DNA of 64,000 nt from Streptomyces sp. NL15-2K (GTDB lineage Bacteria; Actinomycetota; Actinomycetes; Streptomycetales; Streptomycetaceae): the NCBI RefSeq assembly GCF_030551255.1, contig NZ_CP130630.1, positions 9,795,001 through 9,859,000 on the forward strand, in the 5' to 3' direction. Made by a program: the position numbers and the translations under genes. Positions 51,891 through 60,954 of this stretch are shown here, one piece after another. Every line of letters starts with the position of its first letter. Position 1 is the stretch's first letter. Under the pieces are notes generated by a model. The model searched no databases, was not told where the DNA came from, and saw only the letters and a list, made by a program, of their open reading frames with translations.

Positions 51891-53690
51891 ATGGCTCGGC
51901 AGGACAGTGAGTCTCACCGTTCTTCCCGTGCGAACGGACCGGAGGACGTGCGACTTGACTGGCACAGCATTGACTGGGCCGCGTGCGAGGACCATGTACG
52001 GCGACTGAGACGAAGAATCTTCAAGGCGACTCAGGAAGGCGACCTGAAGAAGGTTCGCAGCCTGCAAAAACTCATGTTGCGAAGCCACTCCAACACGCTG
52101 ATCAGCGTCAAGAGGGTGACGCAGCAGAGCGCGGGACGCAAGACCGCGGGCATCGATGGGGAAACGGCGCTCACACCGAAGGAGCGGGGCCGCCTCGCGG
52201 TCCAAGTTCAACGGTTTGAGCATCCCTGGAAGGCTCGTCCGGTCAAGCGAGTGTTCATCCCGAAGGCCAACGGAAAGAAACGGCCTCTCGGAATCCCTGT
52301 GATCATCGACCGCGTACTTCAAGCCCGGGTGAAGAACGCATTAGAACCCGAGTGGGAAGCGCGTTTTGAGCCGAGGTCATACGGATTCCGTCCTGGTCGG
52401 GGTTGCCATGATGCGATCGAGGCCATCTACAACACGTTGGGGTCCAAAGGGGCCTCACGTTTGTGGGTGCTCGACGCAGACCTCGCGGCAGCCTTCGACC
52501 GGATCAACCACGCTCGGCTTCTGGAAGCCCTGGGCCTGTTCCCTGGTCGGACCATGATCAGGGCATGGCTGCGGGCTGGCGTGGTTGAAGAAGGCCGCTT
52601 GATGCGGACGGACGAAGGCACCCCTCAAGGAGGAGTGATCAGTCCGCTGCTGTTGAACGTTGCCTTGCATGGGATGGAGGCAGCGGCAGGGAGCCGTTAT
52701 CGGTATGCCGGTCCGGGCAACAGAGGTACATATACGGCCCGGGATGCCCCTGTCCTCGTGCGGTACGCGGACGACTTTGTGGCCATGTGCCACAGTGAGG
52801 AAGAAGCGCACCGCGTTAAGGCCGAGCTGGCCAAGTGGCTGGAGCCGAGAGGGCTGAGATTCAATGAGGAGAAGACCCGCGTAGTCCATGTGACGCAAGG
52901 GTTTGACTTCCTCGGATTTGGGGTCTGCCGTTTCGGCAGCAAGTTGCTTATCAGGCCCAGTAAGGACGCTGTCGAGAGAGTCCGGGAGAGACTCAAGGCG
53001 GAGGTGAAGGCGCTCTACGGCGCCAACGCCGGAGGTGTCTTGAGAAAGCTCACGCCCATCATTCGGGGCTGGGCCGCCTATTACCGGACGGTGGTGTCGT
53101 CCAGAGTCTTCGCTGATCTGGATAACTACATGTGGGTGCTCACTTACAAGTGGGCCAAGCGTGCTCACCCGCTGAAGTCGAGGGACTGGATCGTCAAACG
53201 GTACTTCGGCCGGTTCGACAAGACCAGGCGAGACCGATGGGTATTCGGCGATCGCATCAGCGGCGCCCACCTCGTCAAGTTCTCCTGGACTAAAATCTTT
53301 CGGCACACCCTGATCAAGGGCGCGGCATCATTGGATGACCCGTCCCTGATCGAATACTGGGAGAACCGCCGCCGACGAAAGGCGCCTCCGCCTATGGACA
53401 AGACGAGTCTGTCCCTGGCATACCGGCAACGGGGGCTCTGCCCTCTGTGCCGTCAGGCGTTGATCGCCGGAGCCGAGTACGAGCCGGACAACCCACGTGA
53501 GTGGATTGACTGGTTCGCGGCCTCGAAGAAGATGCTGAATAAGCATCACTTCGAATACCGGCGTGACGGCGGGTCGGACGAGAGAAAGAACCTGCGTCTC
53601 GTTCACGCCGACTGTCATCGTCAGCTTCATGCTGCGGATGGCAGACGGTCCCGAAAGCAGAGCACTGTGACGCCCTTGGGGCTTGCTTGA
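51891..53690 (+). CDS. ltrA: Group II intron reverse transcriptase/maturase with HNH domain, 599 aa
   Basis: ATG 51891 follows AGGGAGGGGCTG. Reverse-transcriptase blocks are clear: RPLGIPVIIDRVLQ, RSYGFRPGRGCHDAI, LDADLAAAFDRINH, EGTPQGGVISPLLLN and the active site YADD at 292-295. The maturase X region includes LTPIIRGWAAYYRTVV. The C-terminal endonuclease is HNH: LCPLCRQAL, NKHHFEYRRDGGSDERKNL, HADCHRQLH. It has all three activities needed for retrohoming. The stop overlaps domain V of the intron RNA. The gene symbol refers to the group II maturase, not the low-temperature protein. Confidence 0.93.
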   Translation: MARQDSESHRSSRANGPEDVRLDWHSIDWAACEDHVRRLRRRIFKATQEGDLKKVRSLQKLMLRSHSNTLISVKRVTQQSAGRKTAGIDGETALTPKERGRLAVQVQRFEHPWKARPVKRVFIPKANGKKRPLGIPVIIDRVLQARVKNALEPEWEARFEPRSYGFRPGRGCHDAIEAIYNTLGSKGASRLWVLDADLAAAFDRINHARLLEALGLFPGRTMIRAWLRAGVVEEGRLMRTDEGTPQGGVISPLLLNVALHGMEAAAGSRYRYAGPGNRGTYTARDAPVLVRYADDFVAMCHSEEEAHRVKAELAKWLEPRGLRFNEEKTRVVHVTQGFDFLGFGVCRFGSKLLIRPSKDAVERVRERLKAEVKALYGANAGGVLRKLTPIIRGWAAYYRTVVSSRVFADLDNYMWVLTYKWAKRAHPLKSRDWIVKRYFGRFDKTRRDRWVFGDRISGAHLVKFSWTKIFRHTLIKGAASLDDPSLIEYWENRRRRKAPPPMDKTSLSLAYRQRGLCPLCRQALIAGAEYEPDNPREWIDWFAASKKMLNKHHFEYRRDGGSDERKNLRLVHADCHRQLHAADGRRSRKQSTVTPLGLA

Positions 53691-53723
53691 GCCGGTTGCC
53701 TGGAAAGCGGGCATGGCCGGTTC
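53689..53723 (+). ncRNA. Group II intron domain V
   Basis: GAGCCGGTTGCC-TGGAAAGCGGGC-ATGGCCGGTTC folds as the conserved 34-35 nt hairpin: lower stem GAGCCGG/CCGGTTC, a bulge, and an upper stem with a GAAA-type loop. Confidence 0.85.
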
Positions 53724-53764
53724 TGAGGGGGCCGGGGCACAGCAATGTGTCCCGGCTACCCGAC

Positions 53765-54408
53765 CGATGCCTGGGGATTTCCCGCCGTGGGACCGGGTCT
53801 ATGCGTTCTTCCGCCGCTGGCGTGACCATGGCCTGGTCCGCGAGCTCCATGACCGGCTGCGCGGACAGGTCCGCGAGAAGCTGGGCCGGGACGCGGAGCC
53901 GACGGCCGGGGTGATCGACTCGCAGTCGGTCAAGGCAGATGCCGTCGTCGGATCGGACAGCCGCGGCTTCGACGGCGGCAAGCTGGTCAACGGGCGCAAG
54001 CGGCACGTCGTGGTCGACACCCTCGGCCTGCTGCTCGCGGTGATGGTCACGAGCGCGGACACCGGCGACCGCGCTGCCGCCCACACGCTGATTGGGCAGG
54101 TGGCCGGCGCGCATCACCGCCTCGCCCTCGTCTGGGCCGACGGCGGCTACACCGGCAGCCTCGTCGAGCACTGCCTGGCCGCGTTCGCCATGGTCCTGAC
54201 GATCGTCAAACGCAGCGACGACATGCGTGGCTTCGTGGTACTTCCCAAGCGGTGGATCGTCGAGCGGTTCTTCGCCCATCTGATGCGAACCCGCCGCCTG
54301 GTCCGCGACTTAGAGCGCCTCACCACCAGCGCCGAGGCGATGGTCTACTGGTCAATGATCCTGCTCATGACCCGCCGCCTGGCAAGGCCACGCCCGGCCC
54401 GAGCGTGA
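53765..54408 (+). CDS. IS5-family transposase, exon 2 (catalytic core)
   Basis: It encodes DFPPWDRVYAFFRRWRDHGL, then VIDSQSVKADAV (first Asp), LVWADGGYTGSLVEHCLAAF (second Asp) and LPKRWIVERFFAHLMRTRRL (Glu). The DDE triad is complete. The exon has no start of its own and depends on intron removal to join the N-terminal DNA-binding part. Confidence 0.88.
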
Positions 54409-54916
54409 ACCGGCCCGGCTGCTGCTCGGCCAGCCAGCCGCGGGCCACCAACCGCTTCGCCTTCGACCGCAGCGCCTCCACCCGCGTCGGCACCACCTCC
54501 ATGCCGAAGGCGGCGGCCATCTCCTGGCAGGTCGCCGGGTCCTGTCTGAGCCGGGCCCGGTCCGCGAGCAGTTGCAGGATGCGCTGGTAGTCCACCGACA
54601 GCACCGACCAGGCCAGCCCCTGGCGCCACACCGGTACCTGCGACTTCGGCTTCGCCGCTCCCGGCGTCGACGATGCCGTTTCGGCCTGCCCGTCGGCGGC
54701 TGGTGCTGTCCGGTCTGCCTGGTCGTGGCCATGGCCGGTCTCGTCCGCAGGGGTCAGCACCTCGTCGACCCGCGAGCGGGCGATGGCCCATTCCTTTCAG
54801 TCCCGCTCGGCCAGGGCCAGTTCGGCCTGGATGCGGTCGGCCTCCTCCCGCAGCTCGTCCACGCGACGGCGAGCGGCGAGCTCGCGCTGTTCCAGCAGCC
54901 CCACGACCGACGGCAT
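54365..54916 (-). pseudogene. Opposite-strand accessory gene of the IS5-type element, with in-frame TGA
   Basis: From ATG 54916 the product starts PSVVGLLEQRELAARRRVDE, then LREEADRIQAELALAERD, a coiled coil. A TGA stop follows at codon 40 (54799-54797). The same frame then continues KEWAIARSRVDEVLTP and a winged-helix-like C-terminus (VDYQRILQLLADRARLRQDP, EALRSKAKRLVARGWLAEQQ). A TGG-to-TGA change (W codon) would explain the interruption. Copy A keeps a homologous N-terminus. The gene is presumably a regulator of the element, inactive here unless the TGA is read through. Confidence 0.65.
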
Positions 54917-55090
54917 CCACGACCTCCACAGGAGCGGCGACACGACAGGCCACCACTCCCACGGGATCGCCGGCCCTATGCCCGACCAGCGGAAACGCAG
55001 TCCTCAAGCCCGGAAAGACAACAGCTTCTAAGGCCATGCCGGCGAGGTCGTCTGTGGCATGGACCTGCAGAGACGATCGTCTGGAGCACC

Positions 55091-55767
55091 ATGAACCGGA
55101 TCTGGGCCGGCATCGATAGCGGCAAGACCCACCACCACTGCCTGGTACTCAACGAAAGCGGCGAAACGCTGCTGTCCCGTCGCGTCGCCAACGACGAGCC
55201 GGAGCTCCTCAAGCTCCTTGCCTCCGTACTCGCCCTCGGCGACCAGGCGACCTGGGCCGTGGACATGGCTGGCGGCGAACCCGCTCTTTTACTCGCCCTG
55301 CTCGTCAACCACGGGCAGGAAGTGCTCTACATACCCGGCCGCGTGGTCAACCGGGCCAGCGACGGCTACCGAGGCGAGGGCAAGACCGACGCCCGCGATG
55401 CGCTCGTCATCGCTGACCAGGCCCGGATCCGCCGCGATCTCCAGAAATTTAGGCCCAACGATGAGGCCACCATCGAACTCCGGCTCCTGACGAACCGCCG
55501 CACCGACCTCGTTCGCGACCGCACCCGGTCCATCAACCGGCTGCGCTCCGCCCTGACCGGCATATTCCCTTCGCTGGAACGCGCGCTCGTCCTGACCAGC
55601 GCCGGACCACTCGTCCTGCTGGCCGGCTATCAGACGCCGGCAGCCCTCCGGCGCGTCGGGACCGCGCGGCTCACCCGATGGCTGCGCACGCGTGGCGTCC
55701 GCAGCCCGGAGGAGCTTGCGAAGAAGGCCGTGGAGGCCGCAGAGCGGCAGCACACCTCCGTTCCCGG
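55091..55767 (+). pseudogene. IS110-family transposase, 5' part, split by ISAzo13
   Basis: ATG 55091 starts NRIWAGIDSGKTHHHCLVLN with the first catalytic Asp (GIDSGK). It continues WAVDMAGGEPALLLALL and DGYRGEGKTDARDALVIADQ (the DxxDA block). It breaks at CCCGG. Joined with 57509-58019 it gives 677 + 511 = 1188 bases, 396 codons, with the junction HTSVPGEGVIAQLVRT. It belongs to a different IS110 subgroup from 24471. Confidence 0.88.
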
Positions 55768-57503
55768 GGCCCGTATTTCAATTAGTGCTCGGCAGAGGGG
55801 GTGTTGGTGGGAGTCTGAGATATGACCTCGTGTCTGTCAGGCCGCGTTGCCGCTCGTGCTCTGCGGGCCAAGTTCGATCAGATCCTGCCGCACTTCGATG
55901 AGCGCCGCCGTCGGTTGTACCTGGCCAGTGAGGCGACGGCCCTCGGCCGTGGCGGGATCGTCCGGGTCGCCGCCGCCTCCGGCACCAGTACTGCAACCAT
56001 CGCGCGAGGTATGGCCGAGTTGGCCGGTTGCTCCTCACCGACCCTGCGGGTGCGGGCTCCAGGTGCGGGCCGCAAGCGGCTGACAGACACCGACCCTGGT
56101 CTGCTGCCCGCGCTGGAGTCGCTGATCGAGCCGCACACCCGAGGCGACCCCGTCTCCCCGTTGCGGTGGACCACGCTGTCGTTACGGGCCCTGGCCTCGA
56201 CCCTCACCACACAGGGCCACCCGGTCAGCGCTTCAACCGTCGGACACCTGCTGCACACCCTGGGCTACAGCCTGCAGGGAACCGCGAAGACAACAGAGGG
56301 CATCAGCCATCCGGACCGCGATGCCCAGTTCACCCACCTCAATGCCACCGCCGCCGCGTTCCTCAACGATGCCCAGCCGGTGATCAGCGTCGACACCAAG
56401 GCCAAGGAATGGCTCGGCAACCGGGACCGGCCCGGTCGCACCTGGCGGCCGGGCAAGAACGCGATCAAGGTGGACTGCCACACGTTCACCACCAACGACC
56501 AGCCCATGGCGATCCCCTACGGGATCTACGACATAGCCAACAACAGCGGATGGGTCAACGTCGGCACCGACCACGACACCGCCCAGTTCGCGGTGGAGTC
56601 CATCCGACGCTGGTGGCAAAACCGCGGACGGGCGGACCACCCGAATGCCACCCGGCTCCTGATCACCGCCGACTCCGGCGGCTCCAACGACCCCCGCCGC
56701 TGGACCTGGAAAAGCAACCTTGCCACCTTCGCACGAGAGAGCGGCCTGGAAATCACGGTCTGTCACCTACCGCCGGGGACATCGAAGTGGAACAAGATAG
56801 AGCACCGGATGTTCTGTCACATCACCGCGAACTGGCGGGGGCGGCCGCTGACCAGCTACCAGGTCGTCCTCGAGACCATCGCCGCCACAACCACCAGGAC
56901 CGGCCTGACCATCGGGGCCGAACTGGACACAGGCAGCTACGACCTCGGCATCAGCGTCACACCCGCCGAGTTCCACGCCCTTCCGATCACACCCAACACC
57001 TTCCACGGTGACTGGAACTACACACTGTCTCCCGTTCCACGACGAGCGCCAGACGCGCCGGCCACGACACACCGGGCCGACCCGGCCCTGACCGCGATGC
57101 TCACCGACCCGGCCCTGACCGGCATGTCACGAACCGCCTTCGAGCATCTGGTGGCGGTCTCGGAACCTTTCTGGGACGCCTTGGCCGAGGCAGCATTCCA
57201 GCGACGCTTCCACCGCCCGCGCAGCTACCGCCACCCACAGACCAGCAGCGTGGACCACACCCACCGGCTCCTTGCAGCCATCCTCCGCCGCCGCAGAGCG
57301 GTGACCATGACGTTCCTGGCCCAACTACTGGGCGTCAACCGCACCAACCTGTCCATCCAGTACCAGGACGCAAAACGGCTCCTGGACCTGCACCGGATCC
57401 TCGTCACGCCGATACCCGGATCGCCCGCCCGCACATTGGAACAGCTACACGCCCGAACAACCCCCGCGGGAACCCGTCGCTGACAGTTATTGAAATACGG
57501 GCC
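55768..57503 (+). mobile_element. ISAzo13-family insertion sequence, intact
   Basis: Ends GGCCCGTATTTCAAT at 55768 and its near-perfect complement at 57503. CCCGG flanks both sides (55763-55767 and 57504-57508); because the ends are G/C runs the duplication could also be read as CCG. It is inserted inside the IS110-family gene, same strand. Confidence 0.88.
55822..57483 (+). CDS. ISAzo13-family transposase, 553 aa
   Basis: An N-terminal HTH region (GIVRVAAASGTSTATIARGM) precedes the rhodopirellula-type DDE core. It has VISVDTKAKEWLGN (D), NSGWVNVGTDHDTAQFAVESI, RLLITADSGGSNDPRRWTWK (D) and LPPGTSKWNKIEHRMFCHI (E). These are the hallmark segments of ISAzo13 transposases. The protein is about 100-150 residues longer than the usual family member at the C-terminus (helical tail to TPAGTRR). 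It is probably active. Confidence 0.9.
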   Translation: MTSCLSGRVAARALRAKFDQILPHFDERRRRLYLASEATALGRGGIVRVAAASGTSTATIARGMAELAGCSSPTLRVRAPGAGRKRLTDTDPGLLPALESLIEPHTRGDPVSPLRWTTLSLRALASTLTTQGHPVSASTVGHLLHTLGYSLQGTAKTTEGISHPDRDAQFTHLNATAAAFLNDAQPVISVDTKAKEWLGNRDRPGRTWRPGKNAIKVDCHTFTTNDQPMAIPYGIYDIANNSGWVNVGTDHDTAQFAVESIRRWWQNRGRADHPNATRLLITADSGGSNDPRRWTWKSNLATFARESGLEITVCHLPPGTSKWNKIEHRMFCHITANWRGRPLTSYQVVLETIAATTTRTGLTIGAELDTGSYDLGISVTPAEFHALPITPNTFHGDWNYTLSPVPRRAPDAPATTHRADPALTAMLTDPALTGMSRTAFEHLVAVSEPFWDALAEAAFQRRFHRPRSYRHPQTSSVDHTHRLLAAILRRRRAVTMTFLAQLLGVNRTNLSIQYQDAKRLLDLHRILVTPIPGSPARTLEQLHARTTPAGTRR

Positions 57504-57508
57504 CCCGG

Positions 57509-58019
57509 TGAGGGGGTGATCGCCCAGCTCGTCCGGACGCTCGCCCAGGAGGTCGAGACCCTGAACGACAAGGTCGCCGAGGTCGACCGGCTCATCGAGG
57601 CCAGGTTCCGCACGCACGAGCTCGCCGAGATCGTGGCCAGCATGCCCGGCATCGGTCCGCTCCTGGGTGCCGAGTTCCTCGCCGCGATCGGCAACGGCCT
57701 GGCGGACTTCACCAGTCCGGATGGGCTCGCGGCGTTCGCCGGTCTGGCTCCGGCACCGCACGATTCCGCGAAGCGGAACGGCAACCTGCACCGGCCGCGC
57801 CACTACCACCGGGGGCTCCAGCGCGTCTTCTACATGTCCGCCCTGACGAGCGTGCGCTACGACCCCAACTCCCGGGCGTTTTACGACCGCAAGCGCGCCG
57901 AGGGCAAACGCCATACCCAGGCCGTGATCGCCCTTGCCCGCCGCAGAGTCAACGTCCTGTGGGCCCTGATCCGGGACGGCCGCTTCTACGAAGTCGCTCC
58001 ACCCAAGCCCACTGGCTAG
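57509..58019 (+). pseudogene. IS110-family transposase, 3' part
   Basis: It encodes the transposase_20 domain: IVASMPGIGPLLGAEFLAAI, DGLAAFAGLAPAPHDSAKRN and VFYMSALTSVRYDPNSRAFY, and ends ALIRDGRFYEVAPPKPTG. Its stop codon overlaps the stop of the convergent esterase gene (58016-58018). Confidence 0.88.
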
Positions 58020-58882
58020 TTCGGGCGATCATCAGACCGCCACAACCAGCGCAAGGCATCGGGGAGCAGGACACCACCGTGGTTGGGGCTGTGGCCGCCA
58101 TCACCCAGGACAAGGCGGAAGTCGTAGCCGGCTTCTGCGAGCGCTGCCGCGACACGCAAGTTGTCAGCGAGCCAGTTCGCCTCGGGCTCGTTCCAGCGCA
58201 GGTCACGATGGCCCGCCTGCAGGAAAATCCGCAGCGGCTTGCGGGGAACGCGGGGAATGACTTCGGGGTATGGGTTGCCGTCCGGCATCTGCGCGAAGCT
58301 GGACAGGTACCCGATGACGCGGCGGAACTTGTCCGGGCGTAGCCACGCCGCGGTGAAGGCGCAGTTGCCGCCGCTGCTGCCACCGCAGATGCCCCACTGA
58401 TCGGGGTCCTCGGCGATCGAGTAGTGCTTCCTGACTTCGGGGATGATCTCGTTCAGGAGGAAGCCGACATACGAATCGTCGTATGCGTCGTACTCGGTGT
58501 TGCGGTTCTTCGGATTCTCAGCGTCGGGGAAGATGCCAGGGTCGACGAACACGCCGATGGTGACCGGGATGTCCCCGTGGTGGACGAGGTTGTCCAGGAC
58601 TATCGAGCCGCGGATCTCCCCTCCGGGGTCCAGGTACCACCATCCGTCCTGGAACACCATCAGCGACGCCGGCTCGGCGGGGTCGTACTGCGCGGGCGCA
58701 TGGACCCAGAACTTCCGTGACGTGCCCGGGTAGATCGCGCTGTCGTTCCAGTCGAACTCGATCGTCTCTCCGACGGGCACGTCTGGCTGTCGAGCCGAGT
58801 CGGGGCCGTGGGCGTAGCGAACGTCGGACTGGTCAACCGGAATTGGCTGGTAGGGCACCTCGATCGTCACGCGGGCCAACAT
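58016..58882 (-). CDS. Esterase (enterochelin esterase/esterase D-like alpha/beta hydrolase), about 288 aa
   Basis: ATG 58882 (MLARVTIEVPYQPIP) is chosen; an in-frame ATG at 58945 is also possible. A CBM48-like N-part (GETIEFDWNDSAIYPGTSRK) is followed by the PF00756 hydrolase: SLMVFQDGWWYLDPGG, DYVG-type IIPEVRKHYSIAED, the nucleophile in WGICGGSSGGNCAFTAAW, and a late His in LGDGGHSPNHGG. The pattern matches IroE/Fes-like esterases that cleave ester-linked siderophores or sugar esters; the substrate is unknown. No signal peptide. The C-terminus meets the IS110 end, so the last residues may be altered. Confidence 0.8.
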   Translation of the reverse strand: MLARVTIEVPYQPIPVDQSDVRYAHGPDSARQPDVPVGETIEFDWNDSAIYPGTSRKFWVHAPAQYDPAEPASLMVFQDGWWYLDPGGEIRGSIVLDNLVHHGDIPVTIGVFVDPGIFPDAENPKNRNTEYDAYDDSYVGFLLNEIIPEVRKHYSIAEDPDQWGICGGSSGGNCAFTAAWLRPDKFRRVIGYLSSFAQMPDGNPYPEVIPRVPRKPLRIFLQAGHRDLRWNEPEANWLADNLRVAAALAEAGYDFRLVLGDGGHSPNHGGVLLPDALRWLWRSDDRPN

Positions 58883-58984
58883 AGGAGAGATCGCGACCGT
58901 CTCAAAGGGGTTTACGACCCACCCCAGACGGCTTGACTTCTCCATTGGGAAGCCACTTGTGCAACAGATCCCTGGGCGGCTTCG

Positions 58985-59833
58985 TTAGCCCGCCTGCAGC
59001 TCTGCCACGATGCGCTTCGTCTCACTCTGGGCAAGGCCCCGCCGGGGGTCGTCCGGATAGGCATGGGGGCCGAGGATATTCGTGCAGAAGAACAGCGACA
59101 TGAGCTTGCCGTCCCGGCTCTCCAAATCCTGGCTTCGCTCACGCCGTACACGCTCAGCCACTTCCGGGAAGGCGAGGGAGTTCCCCCATAGCCATGCCGC
59201 ATCCAGGCCCCGGGGAGCCATCCCCCAGTCCTCCCAGTCGAACAAGCAGAACCGTGACGCAGTCACGTTCGCCCAGTTCAGGTCCGCGTGCGCCGGAGAC
59301 CACTCCCTGATCGTCGTATCAGAGACCTCCCGGAACGTTGCTTTGATCGCCTCAGTGACTCCGACCTGAGTGATCGCAACGGTGTCCGGTGTCGCAATAC
59401 GCGTTGTGTGGTGGGCGGTCAGGGCATCCAGCGAAGTGTTCAGCGCCTCCCACCACTCATCTGGAAGCGCCAACACGGAATTCGGATCCACCGGTTCTCC
59501 AGGCAGCAGCTCGGTCTCGTCGGCACGCCACATCGCCGCTCCTGCCGGGTCGCTCCACGACAGGCCCTGGAGCCAAGCAGGCTTCGCGATACCGTCCAGA
59601 AGTGCGGCACACTCCGTGCCGTTCCAGCCCTGCCCCGTGACCTTTTCGAGCGGGCGTCGCTCGATCCGCACCCAGGTGTTGCGGTCCGTCCGCGCACCAA
59701 CCGTTCGGCGCTTCCGGACCACCGTCTCCGGGGCCACGCGCACGCCAAGAGCACGCTCCACGCGTACGAGGGCTTCATCGACTGGCTGAACGCGTAAATC
59801 GACAGGGGCGACTGTGGGTGATGGGGTTGTCAT
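58985..59833 (-). CDS. Phosphotransferase (APH-like) family protein, 282 aa
   Basis: ATG 59833 follows GGAGCTTT. The catalytic loop SPAHADLNWANV (H-D-N with the Gly of HGD replaced by Ala) and CLFDWEDWGMAPRGLDAAWL are the APH-type active-site and DFE-like motifs. The N-lobe (RVERALGVRVAPETVVRKRR, WVRIERRPLEKVTGQ) is shorter than in classical enzymes. The function may be phosphorylation of an aminoglycoside-like or other small molecule. Resistance cannot be claimed from sequence alone. Confidence 0.8.
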   Translation of the reverse strand: MTTPSPTVAPVDLRVQPVDEALVRVERALGVRVAPETVVRKRRTVGARTDRNTWVRIERRPLEKVTGQGWNGTECAALLDGIAKPAWLQGLSWSDPAGAAMWRADETELLPGEPVDPNSVLALPDEWWEALNTSLDALTAHHTTRIATPDTVAITQVGVTEAIKATFREVSDTTIREWSPAHADLNWANVTASRFCLFDWEDWGMAPRGLDAAWLWGNSLAFPEVAERVRRERSQDLESRDGKLMSLFFCTNILGPHAYPDDPRRGLAQSETKRIVAELQAG

Positions 59834-60072
59834 AAAGCTCCTTGCGTGCTGTTCCCTGACGCTAGCAAGAACGGGTCAAGTCCATGGAGGTGACCGTCAC
59901 GGCTAACGTGGCCGCGGCGGCTGCTGAGCGCGAGTGTGCGCACCTTGTCGTCTACCCTGCCGCACTGTCCAGAGGTGCCAAGGAGCCAGCAGCATCCGAG
60001 CGATGGGCGGTCGACCATACTCAACCACGGGCGCCTGTCTTCCTGTCCTCTGAGGTGATCACCGCCGCAGCG

Positions 60073-60513
60073 TCAATGGGCCCGGGCAAGCCATTGTCCC
60101 AGGGCTGCGACGATGGAACACTTCGCCCACTCGGCAAACACTTGCTCCTGCTCGGCAGGGGGCAGCGCCGCGAGGGTCGCTGTGGCGCCCTCTGGAACGA
60201 AGATCGACCAAAGGTCCGACCAAGACCGTGGTCCATGGCCGCGATCCGGGGTAGCGGCGATGGAGCCCGGCTTCCGGGAGTCGTCCGCGAAGGTGTGGAG
60301 ATCACCCTGCTCATCGACGTAGACGGCGGCACTCGCGAACCGGCATGCCCGGTTCTCCGTAAGGTCTGCGAGATGTGTAAGCCCAACCGATCCGAAGGCT
60401 TCGAGGGCTTGCTTGACCATGGGCCCCGGCCAGCCGCCGAACTCTTCGATGTAGAAGCCTGAGTCCTCGACAAAGAGTGGTCGCCTGACTGGCTGTTCTC
60501 TATCCGTTCGCAT
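60073..60513 (-). pseudogene. N-terminally truncated non-canonical purine NTP pyrophosphatase (RdgB/HAM1-like)
   Basis: The translation has RPLFVEDSGFYIEEFGGWPG then LEAFGSVGLTHLADLTENRA, CRFASAAVYVDEQGDL, SWSDLWSIFVPEGATATLAA and a C-terminal WAKCSIVAALGQWLARAH. This is the HAM1 fold from the VEDSG active-site strand onward. The first about 50 residues, with the SxNxxKxxE substrate motif, are missing where the IS5-type fragment begins (about 60527). It would normally hydrolyse ITP/XTP. It is probably inactive. Confidence 0.75.
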
Positions 60514-60526
60514 GGTCGGCCCGATT

Positions 60527-60885
60527 CGAACGGAGTGCTGGATCGGGTGAGTTGGCCGGTGCGGAGGCATGACAGAAGGGCCTCTTGGTAGCTCGCGGTT
60601 GTCGAGTCCAGCGAGGAGCAAGAGGCCCTGTTGTCGAAGTGTCGCGTGGTCGCGGTTGCCGGGTCCAGTCTGTCCACTCCTGGGTGTGACTGTCTCGCCC
60701 ACAGGTTCGGGAACGCGGCCGACCGGCCGGAGCGCCGGCCCCGGTACGGCTCGGACATAAGCGATGCAGAGTGGGCACTCGTGCGGGACCTGCTGCCGGT
60801 GCCGGGATGGCTGGCGGGCCGGGGCGGGCGTCCGGAGGGCTACTGCCACCGGCAGATGATCGACGCGGTGCGCTACCGCAGCAGC
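60527..60885 (+). pseudogene. IS5-family element fragment (copy C)
   Basis: It is homologous to the left 0.4 kb of copy B. The leader GGGCCTCTTGGTAGCTCG is shared, then the transposase N-terminus (SDISDAEWALVRDLLPVPGW, then GRGGRPEGYCHRQMIDAVRY) before the sequence ends. The right end and catalytic core are missing. This fragment removed the 5' end of the pyrophosphatase gene. Confidence 0.8.
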
Positions 60886-60954
60886 AGCCGCGGCAGACGA
60901 CCAGGGTGCACGGGCGGTTCGCGGCACTGACCACTGACCATTGCACCGGCCGGT

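Larger units (their letters stand above)
51240..53764 (+). other. Group II intron, full length, inside the transposase gene
   Basis: The 5' end GTGCGACACG matches the GUGYG rule and the 3' end ...CTACCCGAC ends in AY. Domain V is visible at 53689-53723: GAGCCGG, internal GGAAA, closing CCGGTTC, including the catalytic AGC. Domain VI follows (GGGCACAGCAATGTGTCCC). The intron encodes its own maturase (51891-53690). Removing 2525 bases rejoins the exons as KWR-AMPGDFPPWDRVY in frame. This supports both boundaries and means splicing could restore transposase. Confidence 0.88.
50825..55029 (+). mobile_element. IS5-family element (copy B) carrying a group II intron
   Basis: Ends AGAAGCTGCTGTCG at 50825 and GACAACAGCTTCT at 55029 are inverted repeats like those of copy A. 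It contains the transposase gene in two exons (50966-51239 and 53765-54408), a group II intron between them, and an opposite-strand accessory gene. Without the intron it would be about 1.68 kb. Confidence 0.8.

Noticed and set aside
60514..60927. N-terminal half of the 60073-60927 frame
   Set aside because: Low-complexity sequence antisense to the IS5-type fragment; the pyrophosphatase similarity starts only after 60513.
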